16,194 bases of DNA. Origin: F23-B02 sp963632825. GTDB lineage: Bacteria; Bacillota; Clostridia; Oscillospirales; Oscillospiraceae. Of this stretch, positions 1 to 9,200 are shown piece after piece. The stretch's first letter is position 1. Every line of letters begins with the position of its first letter. The stretch is taken from positions 1 through 16,194 of the forward strand of contig CAVGWF010000070.1 of NCBI GenBank assembly GCA_963632825.1, given 5' to 3'. The notes beneath the pieces are model-generated. The model searched no databases, was not told where the DNA came from, and saw only the letters and a list, made by a program, of their open reading frames with translations. Position numbers and translations under genes: made by a program.

Positions 1-407
1 GCATGAAGGATCGCGGCGTATACGAAACACCGGGCGGCACTATCCTCTATTTCGCACATGAGCAGCTTGAAATGCTGACCGTCGATAAGGATACCCTGCA
101 CGAGAAGAAAAAGCTCGCCATCGTCATGGCGGATCAGATATACAACGGCAAGTGGTACTCCGCTCTTACCGACGCACTCGTAGCCTTTGCAAACGAGTCG
201 AACAAGTATGTCACCGGTTCCGTAAAGCTCAAGCTCTACAAGGGCAATATCATCCCCGCCGGAACCACCAGCCCCTATTCTCTCTACAGCGAGCAGCTTG
301 TCACCTTCGGTGAAAGCGATTACGATCAGGCTCAGGCGGCAGGCTTTATAAACCTCTGGGGCATGCCGACGCAGGTAGAGGCGCTCCGTGAGCAGGGCAA
401 GCTTTGA
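1..407 (+). CDS. argG: Argininosuccinate synthase, C-terminal part
   Basis: This is the last ~134 residues of argininosuccinate synthase, which joins citrulline and aspartate using ATP to make argininosuccinate, the penultimate step of arginine synthesis in the cytoplasm. The visible part begins at the family's conserved segment KDRGVYETPGGTILYFAHEQ and runs through the C-terminal helical and beta region (LTDALVAFANESNKYVTGSVKLKLYKGN, then SPYSLYSEQLVTF), ending in a normal Clostridia-like tail. The enzyme is usually ~400 residues, so about two thirds, including the ATP-binding N-terminal domain, lies upstream of the window. The Met codon at base 3 is internal and not a start. argH follows after 46 bases, as expected for an arg operon. 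A 7-bp hairpin (401-419) spans the stop codon but has no U-run, so it is unlikely to end transcription. Confidence 0.96.
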   Translation, partial: MKDRGVYETPGGTILYFAHEQLEMLTVDKDTLHEKKKLAIVMADQIYNGKWYSALTDALVAFANESNKYVTGSVKLKLYKGNIIPAGTTSPYSLYSEQLVTFGESDYDQAQAAGFINLWGMPTQVEALREQGKL

Positions 408-453
408 TGCTTTCAAAGCAAACAACAATTTTCAGGCAAGGAAGTGACTGAGC

Positions 454-1836
454 ATGGCAAAGCTTTGGGCCGGACGCACGGACGGCAGCACTGACAGTCT
501 GGCGGATGACTTCAACTCATCCATCCCCTTTGACTGCCGTCTCTACAGGCAGGATATCACCGGCAGCATGGCTCACGCAGCCATGCTCGGTGCGACCGGA
601 ATAATAAGCGGCGGCGATGCCGAGGCTCTGATAGACGGTCTTCAGGGAATACTTGACGATCTTGACTCCGGCAAGCTGCAATTTGATCTCACCTGTGAGG
701 ATATACACATGTTTGTCGAGCAGGTGCTCACCGAGCGGCTCGGCGACACGGGGAAAAAGCTTCACACGGCGCGCAGCAGAAACGATCAGGTCGCACTCGA
801 TCTGAGGATGTATCTGCGCGGACAATGTGACGATATATCTGTACAGATAAAAGCGCTCATCGAAGCATTGTGCGAAAGAGCGCAGGAATACGGCGATGCG
901 ATAATGCCGGGCTACACCCATTTGCAGAGAGCTCAGCCCATCACCTTCGGGCATCATCTTATGGCTTACGCTATGATGCTGCTGCGCGATCTTGACAGGC
1001 TTTCCGATTGCAGACGGCGCATGAATCAAAGTCCCATCGGCTGCTGCGCCCTCGCCGGAACCACCTATCCCACCGACAGGCGCTCCGAGGCAAAGGCTCT
1101 CGGCTTCGACGGCATATGCCAGAACTCGCTCGACGGAGTTTCCGACCGCGATTTCTGCGTTGAGCTTCTCGGTTCCCTGTCGATGCTTATGATGCATCTT
1201 TCGCGGCTTTCCGAGGAGCTCATACTCTGGACGAGCTGGGAGTTCGGCTTTGTAGAGCTTTCAAACGCCTACACAACCGGTTCTTCGATCATGCCCCAAA
1301 AGAAAAATTCCGACATGGCGGAGCTCATCCGCGGGAAAACCGGGCGCGTTTACGGCGATCTTATGGGAATGCTCACCGTGCTCAAGGGTCTTCCGATGGC
1401 ATACAACAAGGATATGCAGGAGGACAAGGAGGGCGTGTTTGATGCCTGCGACACCGTTTCCATGTGTCTGCCGGTAATGACCGGAATGATAAAGACCATG
1501 ACCGCAAAGCCCGATGCCATGCTGAAGGCCGCACAGAAGGGCTTTATAAACGCCACAGACCTTGCCGATTACCTCGTTGTGAAGGGTCTCCCCTTCCGCA
1601 GCGCTTATAAGATCGTCGGCTCTATCGTCGGCGACTGCATAAAGGCAGGGACGGTGCTTGAAGAGCTTTCAATGGAAAGCTACAAAAAATACAGTGAGCT
1701 GTTCGGCGAAGATGTATATGAGGCCATTGACCTTGAGCAGTGTGTGAAAAGGCGCACGAGCGAGGGCGGTCCGGCAAGGCTTCAGGAACAGATAGACTAT
1801 GTAAACAAGGCTTTGAAAGGAGTCTCCGAAACATGA
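454..1836 (+). CDS. argH: Argininosuccinate lyase
   Basis: Splits argininosuccinate into arginine and fumarate, the last step of arginine synthesis. The 460-residue product has the full length of the family and its hallmarks: the N-terminal AKLWAGRTDGSTDSLADDFN segment, TARSRNDQ, GYTHLQRAQP with the conserved His near residue 156, and the fumarase/aspartase-superfamily signature GSSIMPQKKN at residues 276-285, whose Ser is the catalytic base in the family. The ATG at 454 is preceded by AAGGAAG at 438-444. The stop codon overlaps the next gene in an ATGA, so translation of the lipoprotein gene is probably coupled. Nothing is missing; I expect an active enzyme acting directly after the upstream argG product. 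Confidence 0.97.
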   Translation: MAKLWAGRTDGSTDSLADDFNSSIPFDCRLYRQDITGSMAHAAMLGATGIISGGDAEALIDGLQGILDDLDSGKLQFDLTCEDIHMFVEQVLTERLGDTGKKLHTARSRNDQVALDLRMYLRGQCDDISVQIKALIEALCERAQEYGDAIMPGYTHLQRAQPITFGHHLMAYAMMLLRDLDRLSDCRRRMNQSPIGCCALAGTTYPTDRRSEAKALGFDGICQNSLDGVSDRDFCVELLGSLSMLMMHLSRLSEELILWTSWEFGFVELSNAYTTGSSIMPQKKNSDMAELIRGKTGRVYGDLMGMLTVLKGLPMAYNKDMQEDKEGVFDACDTVSMCLPVMTGMIKTMTAKPDAMLKAAQKGFINATDLADYLVVKGLPFRSAYKIVGSIVGDCIKAGTVLEELSMESYKKYSELFGEDVYEAIDLEQCVKRRTSEGGPARLQEQIDYVNKALKGVSET

Positions 1837-2639
1837 AAAAGACAATAGCTCTTGTACTGTCCGTGCTGATGGTATGCGCACTGTTTACCGGCTGCGGCAG
1901 CAATGGCGGCAATGACAGCGAATCGGCGCTTGAAAGGGTAAAATCCGCCGGCAAGCTCACCATCGCCACCAGCCCCGATTTTCCCCCCTTTGAATCTCTC
2001 TCCGAAGACGGCAGTGTCGATGGCATTGAGATAGAGATCCTTGAGCTGATCTGCGACAGGCTCGGCGTTGAGCTTGAGATAAATCAGATGGATTTTGACT
2101 CCGTCCTCCCCGGCGTTCAGGCCGGCAGGTATGATGTCGGCGTATCCGGTATCTCGATTACCGAGAAGCGGCAGAAGAATGTGCTTTTTACCGATCCATA
2201 CTGTCTTGCGGCACAGGCCATCGTTGTCACCGAGGGCAGTGATATAACCTGCAAGGCTGATCTTGAGGGCAAGAAGATCTCCGTTCAGACCGGTACGACC
2301 GCAGAGAGCTTCTGCATGGAAAACGGTTATAACGTGAGCTCCTTTGCGGCAAACAGCGACGCACAGGCGGCACTCACCAGCGGTAAGGTCGATGCATGGG
2401 TCATCGACGACCTGACCGCAGCCGACATGGTCAAGGTCTATAATGCATCCGGCGACAGTAAGCTTGTAATTCTCGACGAGGCAATGACCACCGAGCCCTA
2501 CGCATTTGCATTCAGCTTCGGCAGCGAGGATCTTGTTGAGGAGATAAATTCCATCCTCTCCGAGCTCGTGGCTGACGGTACGATAGCTTCCATCTTTGAA
2601 AAGTACGAGGCTCCGTACACCTCCCCCGAAAATTCGTAA
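1833..2639 (+). CDS. Amino acid ABC transporter substrate-binding lipoprotein
   Basis: Predicted lipid-anchored binding protein (268 residues) of a polar amino acid uptake system, family SBP_bac_3 (ArtJ/GlnH type). Residues 1-20 form a signal peptide (MKK, then a hydrophobic run) ending in the lipobox LFTG-C with Cys21 as the lipidated residue; Phe at -3 is slightly unusual. The mature part shows typical family segments: KLTIATSPDFPPFES, GIEIEILELICDRLGVELEI, the RYDVGVSGISITEKRQKNVLFTDPY ligand-domain stretch, and GKVDAWVIDD. I chose the ATG at 1833 because the signal peptide begins there and AAAGGAG lies at 1816-1822; an upstream in-frame ATG inside argH would bury the signal sequence. The ligand cannot be read from sequence; position inside an arginine operon suggests arginine, ornithine, citrulline or lysine, which is inference. 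Confidence 0.92.
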   Translation: MKKTIALVLSVLMVCALFTGCGSNGGNDSESALERVKSAGKLTIATSPDFPPFESLSEDGSVDGIEIEILELICDRLGVELEINQMDFDSVLPGVQAGRYDVGVSGISITEKRQKNVLFTDPYCLAAQAIVVTEGSDITCKADLEGKKISVQTGTTAESFCMENGYNVSSFAANSDAQAALTSGKVDAWVIDDLTAADMVKVYNASGDSKLVILDEAMTTEPYAFAFSFGSEDLVEEINSILSELVADGTIASIFEKYEAPYTSPENS

Positions 2640-2668
2640 GAGACAATGATATAGAGCAACTGCTATGG

Positions 2669-2693
2669 GGGTCAGAAGCAAGGCTTCTGACCC
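2669..2693 (+). terminator. Intercistronic hairpin between binding protein and permease genes
   Basis: A perfect 11-bp stem (GGGTCAGAAGC / GCTTCTGACCC) with a 3-base AAG loop. It is followed by TTAAGCATG and not by a U-run, so it is not a full intrinsic terminator. Hairpins at this point in ABC operons commonly protect the upstream binding-protein mRNA or cause partial termination, making more binding protein than permease. A second small hairpin (GTGCAG/CTGCAC, 2719-2735) follows in the same 128-base gap. I see no promoter I would defend here. Confidence 0.6.
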
Positions 2694-2767
2694 TTAAGCA
2701 TGTCAAACACATAAAAAAGTGCAGCTTTTCTGCACACTCTAAAACTACAACAAGAGGAGGCGTATAT

Positions 2768-3466
2768 ATGCTTTTTGTCACCGAATGGCTTACGAAGCTG
2801 CGCGAAACATTCATCGACACCGGCTACTGGACAATGATGGTCGAGGGCTTCGGCAACACCGTGATTATCACTCTCGGCGCTCTGCTCATAGGCGTCGTCA
2901 TCGGTATGCTTATCGCGGTAATCAAATACTGTTCGGAGGATGTACCGGTTCTCAAGCCGCTTGCATGGCTGTGCGACGCTTATGTCACACTGATCCGCGG
3001 CATTCCCGTCGTCGTTCTGCTGCTCATCTTTTTCTTCATCATTCTCACAAAGGCTGACGGCATTACCGTCGGCATCCTCACCTTCGGTATAAACTCCGGA
3101 GCATATATGGCAGAGCTCATAAGGAGCGGAATAAATGCCGTGGATGCCGGACAGATGGAGGCAGGGCGGAGTCTCGGTATGTCGCGCCTTCAGGCAACGC
3201 GCAAGATAATTTTTCCGCAGGCTATACGCTATATCCTGCCGGCTATCGGCAACGAGCTGATAGCGCTGCTCAAGGAGACGGCAGTTGCCGGTTATGTTGC
3301 CGTCGTTGACCTTACCCGCGCCGGAAACCTCGTCAGGAACAACACCTACGATGCGGTCAATCCCCTGCTTATCGTGGCACTTACATATTTCCTGCTCGTT
3401 CTGCTGCTTACAAAGCTGCTGCGCAGGGTCGAAAGGAGGCTTTCAAAAAATGATAAGCGTAACTGA
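2768..3466 (+). CDS. Polar amino acid ABC transporter permease
   Basis: Membrane subunit (232 residues) of the amino acid importer, HisM/GlnP/ArtQ family. Hydrophobic segments lie near residues 30-53, 74-94, 99-118, 155-175 and 200-218. The ABC permease EAA loop, which docks on the ATPase, begins at Glu131 (EAGRSLGMSRLQATRKIIFP), and the RGIPVVVLLLIFF segment near residue 77 is typical of this family. The ATG at 2768 follows a strong AAGAGGAGG at 2752-2760. The 3' end overlaps the ATPase gene by 17 bases. With a single permease gene present, a homodimeric channel is likely. Length and motifs are normal. Confidence 0.94.
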   Translation: MLFVTEWLTKLRETFIDTGYWTMMVEGFGNTVIITLGALLIGVVIGMLIAVIKYCSEDVPVLKPLAWLCDAYVTLIRGIPVVVLLLIFFFIILTKADGITVGILTFGINSGAYMAELIRSGINAVDAGQMEAGRSLGMSRLQATRKIIFPQAIRYILPAIGNELIALLKETAVAGYVAVVDLTRAGNLVRNNTYDAVNPLLIVALTYFLLVLLLTKLLRRVERRLSKNDKRN

Positions 3467-4172
3467 TCTTTGCAAGTCGTTTGACGGTATACAGGTTTTA
3501 AACGGCATAAACCTTGAGATAGACAAGGGCGATGTCATATGCATCATCGGACCGTCCGGTTCGGGAAAATCGACTTTCCTGCGCTGTCTCAACCTGCTTG
3601 AAAAGCCAAGCTCCGGCAGCATTCTTTTCGAGGGCTGCGAGCTGACGGATAAAAGCGTTGACCTGAATAAGCACCGCCAGAAAATGGGGATGGTCTTTCA
3701 GCAGTTCAACCTGTTTCCTCATATGACGGTGCTCGATAACCTCACCTGCGCACCGGTCATGCTCAAGAAAGCCACAAAGGAGCAGGCCGAGAAAAAAGCT
3801 ATGGATCTGCTGACTCGGATCGGTCTTGCCGACCGTGCGGGTGCTTGGCCCAACCAGCTGTCCGGCGGTCAGAAGCAGCGCGTTGCCATAGTGCGCGCAC
3901 TGTGCATGGAACCGGATGTAATGCTGTTTGACGAGCCTACCTCGGCTCTCGATCCGGAAATGGTCGGAGAGGTGCTCGACGTTATGAAGGAGCTGGCGGT
4001 CAGCGGTATGACGATGGTCGTCGTCACCCACGAGATGGGCTTTGCGCGAGAGGTGTCCAGCCGCGTGCTTTTTCTTGACGGCGGCGTTATCGCCGAGCAG
4101 GGCACACCGGACGAGATATTCGGTGCGCCAAAATGCGAGCGTCTGCGCTCGTTCTTAGCAAAGGTTTTATAA
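3450..4172 (+). CDS. Polar amino acid ABC transporter ATP-binding protein
   Basis: Cytoplasmic ATPase subunit (240 residues) of the same importer, GlnQ/HisP/ArtP family. Walker A is GPSGSGKST (34-42), the Q-loop is FQQFNLFPH (83-91), the ABC signature is LSGGQKQR (137-144), Walker B is MLFDEP (158-163) with the catalytic Glu, the D-loop is SALD, and the switch His lies in VVTHEMGFA. The start is the ATG at 3450, preceded by AAAGGAGG at 3432-3439; an in-frame ATG further upstream would add an extension that merely reads the permease gene in another frame. Its stop TAA runs into the AAGGAGGAG ribosome site of argF. All catalytic elements are intact. Confidence 0.95.
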   Translation: MISVTDLCKSFDGIQVLNGINLEIDKGDVICIIGPSGSGKSTFLRCLNLLEKPSSGSILFEGCELTDKSVDLNKHRQKMGMVFQQFNLFPHMTVLDNLTCAPVMLKKATKEQAEKKAMDLLTRIGLADRAGAWPNQLSGGQKQRVAIVRALCMEPDVMLFDEPTSALDPEMVGEVLDVMKELAVSGMTMVVVTHEMGFAREVSSRVLFLDGGVIAEQGTPDEIFGAPKCERLRSFLAKVL

Positions 4173-4182
4173 GGAGGAGAAT

Positions 4183-5172
4183 ATGAATCCGTTTTACCGT
4201 AAGAGTTTTTTAAAGCTGCTTGACTTTAGTCCCGAGGAGATTGACTGGCTGCTTACATATGCGGCAAAGCTCAAGGCCGAGAAAAAGGCGGGTACGCCGC
4301 ACAGGATCTGCGAAGGCAAGAACATTGCATTGATATTCGAGAAGACCTCAACGAGGACACGCTGCTCGTTTGAGGTAGCCGCTGCCGATCTCGGCATACA
4401 CCCGGTATATCTCGATCCGAAATCGTCGCAGATTGGAAAGAAGGAATCCATTGCCGACACGGCGCGTGTACTCGGAAGGATGTTCGACGGCATAGAATAT
4501 CGCGGCTATGGGCAGGAGCGCGTAGAGGCACTGGCAAAATACTCGGGAGTCCCCGTATGGAACGGACTGACAAACGAATTTCACCCCACGCAGATACTTG
4601 CCGATTTTCTCACCATTCGTGAGCATTTCGGAAGGCTTGAGGGAATAAAGCTCGTATATATGGGCGATGCACGGTACAATATGGGCAACTCTCTGATGGT
4701 CGGCTGCGCTAAGATGGGCATGCATCTTGTCACCTGCGCGCCGGAGGGCTATTTTCAGGATCCCTCGCTCACGGCGCAATGTCAGGCAATCGCCGGCAAG
4801 ACAGGTGCCGTGCTGGAATTCAGCTCCGATCCGATGAGTGCGGTGGAGGGCGCCGACATTGTCTATACCGATGTCTGGGTATCCATGGGCGAGCCGGACG
4901 AGGTATGGGCAGACAGAATAGCAAAGCTTCTGCCGTATCAGGTCAACGAAAAGCTCATGGAAAATGCGGGCGCGCAGTGCCGCTTTATGCACTGCCTTCC
5001 GGCATTCCATGACCTTGAAACGGAAACCGGACGCGAGATACAGAAAAAGTTCGGCATTGACTGCATGGAGGTAACGCACGGCGTATTTGAAGGATCGCAG
5101 TCGATCGTCTTTGACGAAGCCGAAAACAGGATGCACACGATAAAAGCCGTTATTGCGGCGACATTGGTATAA
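4183..5172 (+). CDS. argF: Ornithine carbamoyltransferase
   Basis: Transfers the carbamoyl group of carbamoyl phosphate to ornithine, giving citrulline, which ArgG then uses. The 329-residue protein has the carbamoyl-phosphate binding motif FEKTSTRTRCSFE (STRTR at 56-60), the HPTQILADFLT motif and the ornithine-binding HCLPAFHD motif near the C-terminus, which marks an ornithine and not an aspartate transcarbamoylase. The ATG at 4183 sits behind AAGGAGGAG at 4171-4179. It lies between the transporter and carA, so the enzyme and the source of its carbamoyl phosphate are co-expressed. A catabolic role (arginine deiminase pathway) cannot be fully excluded from the protein alone, but the argGH and carAB neighbours point to synthesis. 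Confidence 0.95.
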   Translation: MNPFYRKSFLKLLDFSPEEIDWLLTYAAKLKAEKKAGTPHRICEGKNIALIFEKTSTRTRCSFEVAAADLGIHPVYLDPKSSQIGKKESIADTARVLGRMFDGIEYRGYGQERVEALAKYSGVPVWNGLTNEFHPTQILADFLTIREHFGRLEGIKLVYMGDARYNMGNSLMVGCAKMGMHLVTCAPEGYFQDPSLTAQCQAIAGKTGAVLEFSSDPMSAVEGADIVYTDVWVSMGEPDEVWADRIAKLLPYQVNEKLMENAGAQCRFMHCLPAFHDLETETGREIQKKFGIDCMEVTHGVFEGSQSIVFDEAENRMHTIKAVIAATLV

Positions 5173-5181
5173 AGGGGCACT

Positions 5182-6252
5182 ATGGAAAAAGCATATTTGG
5201 TGCTCGGCAGCGGTGAGGTCTATGAGGGCCGGCGCATAGGCGCTGCCGGAGACGGCACCGGCGAGCTGGTATTTACAACAGGCATGGTCGGCTACCTTGA
5301 AACGCTCACCGATCCGAGCTACGCGGGGCAGATAATCATGCAGACCTTCCCTCTTATCGGCAACTACGGCGTTATATCCGAGGACTTTGAGGGGGCACCC
5401 GCCGCAAGGGGCTATGTCGTGCGTGAGCTGTGCGAAACGCCGTCAAACTTCCGAAGTGAATATAAGCTGGATAAATTTTTGAAGGATAACGGTATTCCTG
5501 GCATATGCGGGGTAGATACGCGTGAGATAACAAGACTCATCCGCGAAAACGGAGTTGTGAACGCGAGCATATGCTCCGCTCCCCCATCGAGCCTCGACGC
5601 CATAAACGCATACGCCGTCGCAGGAGTTGTTGCAGACGTTAGCTGCAAGCGGAAATACACTGTTCCCGCCGCGGACGAAAAGCGCTTTTCCGTGGCGCTG
5701 ATAGACTACGGTGCGAAGAAGAACATAATCCGCTGTCTCAGCAGGCGCGGCTGCGAGGTGACGGTCTATCCCTGCACCGTTTCGGCAGAGGAGATACTTT
5801 CCGGCAGGCATGACGGGCTCATGCTCTCAAACGGTCCCGGTGATCCCGAGGAGAACGTCTACTGCATCGCTCAGATAAAGATGCTTATCGGAAAAATGCC
5901 CGTATTCGGCATTTGCCTTGGACATCAGCTCACGGCACTTGCCATGGGCGGTAAGACCGTGAAGCTCAAGTACGGTCACCGCGGCGGTAATCAGCCGGTT
6001 CATGCTCCCGACAGCGGCAGAACATATATCAGCAGTCAGAATCACGGCTACGCCGTCGTGAGTGAAAGCCTCGGCGGCACGGCACGCGAGATATTTACAA
6101 ACGCAAACGACGGAAGCTGTGAGGGACTGGAGTATCCCGGTATGAGCTGCTTTACGGTGCAGTTTCATCCGGAGGCCTGCTCGGGACCGAAGGACACTGA
6201 ATTTCTTTTCGACCGCTTTATCGCCATGATGGGAGGTGCGCAGGATGCCTAA
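5182..6252 (+). CDS. carA: Carbamoyl phosphate synthase, small (glutaminase) subunit
   Basis: Hydrolyses glutamine and passes ammonia to CarB for carbamoyl phosphate synthesis. The 356-residue protein has an N-terminal CPSase small-chain domain (YLVLGSGEVYEGRRIG, TGMVGYLETLTDPSYAGQ) and a C-terminal class I glutamine amidotransferase domain. The nucleophile is Cys245 in GICLGHQ and the other triad residues are His329 and Glu331 in VQFHPEA. LSNGPGDP is the typical loop before the nucleophile. The ATG at 5182 follows AAAGGGG. The gene overlaps carB by 8 bases, consistent with coupled synthesis of a 1:1 complex. The next CDS is CarB with a fused DapF domain, so CarA would presumably bind the CarB part of that fusion. 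Confidence 0.96.
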   Translation: MEKAYLVLGSGEVYEGRRIGAAGDGTGELVFTTGMVGYLETLTDPSYAGQIIMQTFPLIGNYGVISEDFEGAPAARGYVVRELCETPSNFRSEYKLDKFLKDNGIPGICGVDTREITRLIRENGVVNASICSAPPSSLDAINAYAVAGVVADVSCKRKYTVPAADEKRFSVALIDYGAKKNIIRCLSRRGCEVTVYPCTVSAEEILSGRHDGLMLSNGPGDPEENVYCIAQIKMLIGKMPVFGICLGHQLTALAMGGKTVKLKYGHRGGNQPVHAPDSGRTYISSQNHGYAVVSESLGGTAREIFTNANDGSCEGLEYPGMSCFTVQFHPEACSGPKDTEFLFDRFIAMMGGAQDA

Positions 6253-9200
6253 GGACAAAAGCATACACAAGGTACTGGTCATAGGCTCCGGACCTATCGT
6301 TATCGGTCAGGCGGCCGAATTTGACTACGCCGGAGCCCAGGCCTGCCGCATACTCCGCGAGGAGGGCATAAATGTTGTCCTCGTAAACTCAAACCCTGCG
6401 ACCATAATGACCGACAAGCAGCTTGCCGACGAGATATATCTCGAACCGCTCACCGCACAGACCGTTGCGCGCATAATCGAAAAGGAGCGCCCCGACAGTC
6501 TGCTGGCAGGTCTCGGAGGTCAGACCGGTCTTACCATCGCAATGCAGCTAAGCCGTGACGGTACGCTCGCAAAATACGGCGTTCGCCTGCTCGGAACGGA
6601 CATTGACGCTATAGATAAGGCCGAGGACCGTGAGCTTTTCCGCGAGACGCTTCAGAAAATGGGACAGCCGCTCATCCCGTCTGCCACGGCAGATGACCTC
6701 GGCACGGCGCTGAGGATAGCCTCTGAGATAGGCTATCCCGTCATCGTTCGTCCGGCATTTACTCTCGGAGGCAGCGGCGGCGGCATTGCCGAAACGGAGG
6801 ATGAGCTGCGCATTATAGCAAAAAGCGGACTTGACATGTCCCCTATCACGCAGATCCTTGTCGAAAAATGCATCTCCGGCTGGAAGGAGATAGAGTTTGA
6901 GACCATGCGCGACAGTGCCGGAAATGTTATTGCCGTCTGCTCAATGGAAAACCTTGACCCCGTAGGCATACATACGGGAGATTCCATAGTTGTTGCTCCT
7001 GCGCTCACACTGGCGGACAAGGAATACCAGATGCTGCGTTCGGCAGCGCTGGATATAATATCCGAGATAGGCATTGTCGGCGGCTGCAACTGTCAGTTTG
7101 CTCTCAATCCCGACAGCTTTGAGTACGCCGTTATCGAGGTAAACCCCCGCGTGTCGCGCTCCTCTGCTCTTGCATCGAAGGCGACCGGCTACCCTATCGC
7201 AAAGATCAGCACGCGCATAGCGCTCGGCTATACGCTTGACGAGATAAAAAACGATATTACCGGCAAGACCTGCGCCTGTTTCGAGCCCACTCTCGACTAT
7301 GTTGTCGTGAAGCTGCCCAAGTGGCCGTTTGACAAATTTGCAGGCTCCAGCCGCAAACTCGGCACGCAGATGAAGGCGACCGGTGAGGTAATGGCAATAG
7401 CGCCCTGCTTTGAGATGGCGCTTATGAAGGCAGTGCGCGGAGCGGAGATATCCCTTGACACATTAAACGCCGCACCGCTGAGTGCATCCCCCGTAACGGA
7501 ACGCCTGCATGAGCAGAACGATCACCGCATATTCACGGTATTCGAGGCTATAAAATCCGGCATTTCGCTTGAAACGATACATGATATAACCAAGATAGAC
7601 CTGTGGTTTCTGAGTAAGCTGAAGGTGCTCGCCGACTACGAGGCAGAGCTTGCCGCCGGTATGAGCACGGAGCTTTACCTGCGCGGCAAGCACCTCGGCT
7701 ACACGGACGATGCACTTAAAAGACTGAGCGGCGCTGTCAGCCTGCCCGAGTTTCACATGAGCTATAAAATGGTAGATACCTGCGGTGCGGAATTCGACGC
7801 GCAGACGCCGTACTTCTATTCCTGCTGTGAAAAGGTCTGCGAGGCGCGCTCCTTCGGCCGCAGCGGAAAGCCCGTCGTCATGGTTCTCGGCTCGGGACCG
7901 ATACGCATAGGTCAGGGCATAGAATTTGACTACAGCAGCGTGCACTGCGTATGGACGCTGCGCGAGATGGGCTATGATGTCGTCATCGTAAACAACAACC
8001 CTGAGACCGTCTCCACCGACTATGACACCGCCGACAGGCTCTACTTTGAACCGCTCACACCGGAGGATGTCATGAACATCATAAATGTTGAGCATCCCGT
8101 GGGCGTTGTCGTCGCCTTCGGCGGTCAGACCGCAATAAAGCTAACGCAGTTCCTCGACAAGTCCGGCATCGCCATTTTGGGCACCTCGGCAGAGAGCATA
8201 GATATCGCCGAGGACCGCAGCCGCTTTGACGCGCTGCTTGAAAGCTTCGGCATAAGCCGTCCAAAGGGCATGGGTGTCAGCTGTCTTGAGGAAGCGCTTG
8301 ACGCAGCGCAGACGCTCGGCTATCCCGTGCTGCTTCGTCCCTCCTATGTAATAGGCGGTCAGAACATGACCATTTCCCGTTCGCCCGAGCAGACCGAGAG
8401 GTATATGAGGACCATACTCTCAGGCGGCATAGACAATCCCGTGCTTGTTGACAAATACATGCCGGGCACCGAAATAGAGGTCGATGTCATATCAGACGGC
8501 GAGAGCGTTCTTATCCCCGGCATCATGGAGCATATAGAACGCGCCGGTGTTCACAGCGGCGACTCAATAGCCGTATACCCTCCCTATAACCTCAGCGACA
8601 AGGATCTTGACAAGATATGCGCCTGCTCTCAGAAGCTTGCGCTCGCACTTGGCACAAAGGGGCTTGTCAACATCCAATACCTCATTTATCAGGACGAGCT
8701 GTATGTCATTGAGGTAAATCCGCGCGCATCGCGTACCGTGCCGTACATAAGCAAGGTGACTGATGTGCCAATGGTCGATCTCGCTTCAAAGATCATGCTC
8801 GGAGCAAAGCTCCGTGATCTCGGCTACGGCAGCGGTCTGCATCAGACTCCACCGTACTTTGCCGTTAAGGTGCCTGTATTCTCCTTTGAGAAGCTATCCG
8901 ATGCCAACTCCATTCTCGGTCCTGAGATGAAGTCCACCGGCGAGGTGCTCGGCATAGGCAAAACGCTGGCCGAGGCACTGTTTAAGGGTCTTACGGCTGC
9001 GGGCTTCCGCGTTCCGTCGCTGCACGGCGGCAGCCGTCCGGGCGTCCTGCTGAGTGTTGAAACAAATGACTATCAGGATATCATATCGCTTGCGCGGCGC
9101 TTCTATCAGATGGGAATGAAGCTGTATGCGACAGTCGGCACTGCGGAGGCTATAGCCAGTCTCGGCATCAGAGTAACGCCCGTGCACAACGCAACCGAAA

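Noticed and set aside
401..419. Hairpin at the end of argG as a terminator
   Set aside because: Only 7 bp, overlaps the stop codon, and has no U-run; argH follows closely in the same operon.
517..1197. Open frame of 226 codons antisense to argH
   Set aside because: Shadow of the argH coding sequence; no family features.
1740..1832. Longer start for the ABC binding protein inside argH
   Set aside because: It would place a charged, non-signal sequence before a typical lipoprotein signal peptide; the ATG at 1833 has a proper ribosome site.
3285..3449. Longer start for the ABC ATPase inside the permease gene
   Set aside because: The extra residues are the permease sequence read in another frame; ABC ATPases of this family begin at the MISVTDL position.
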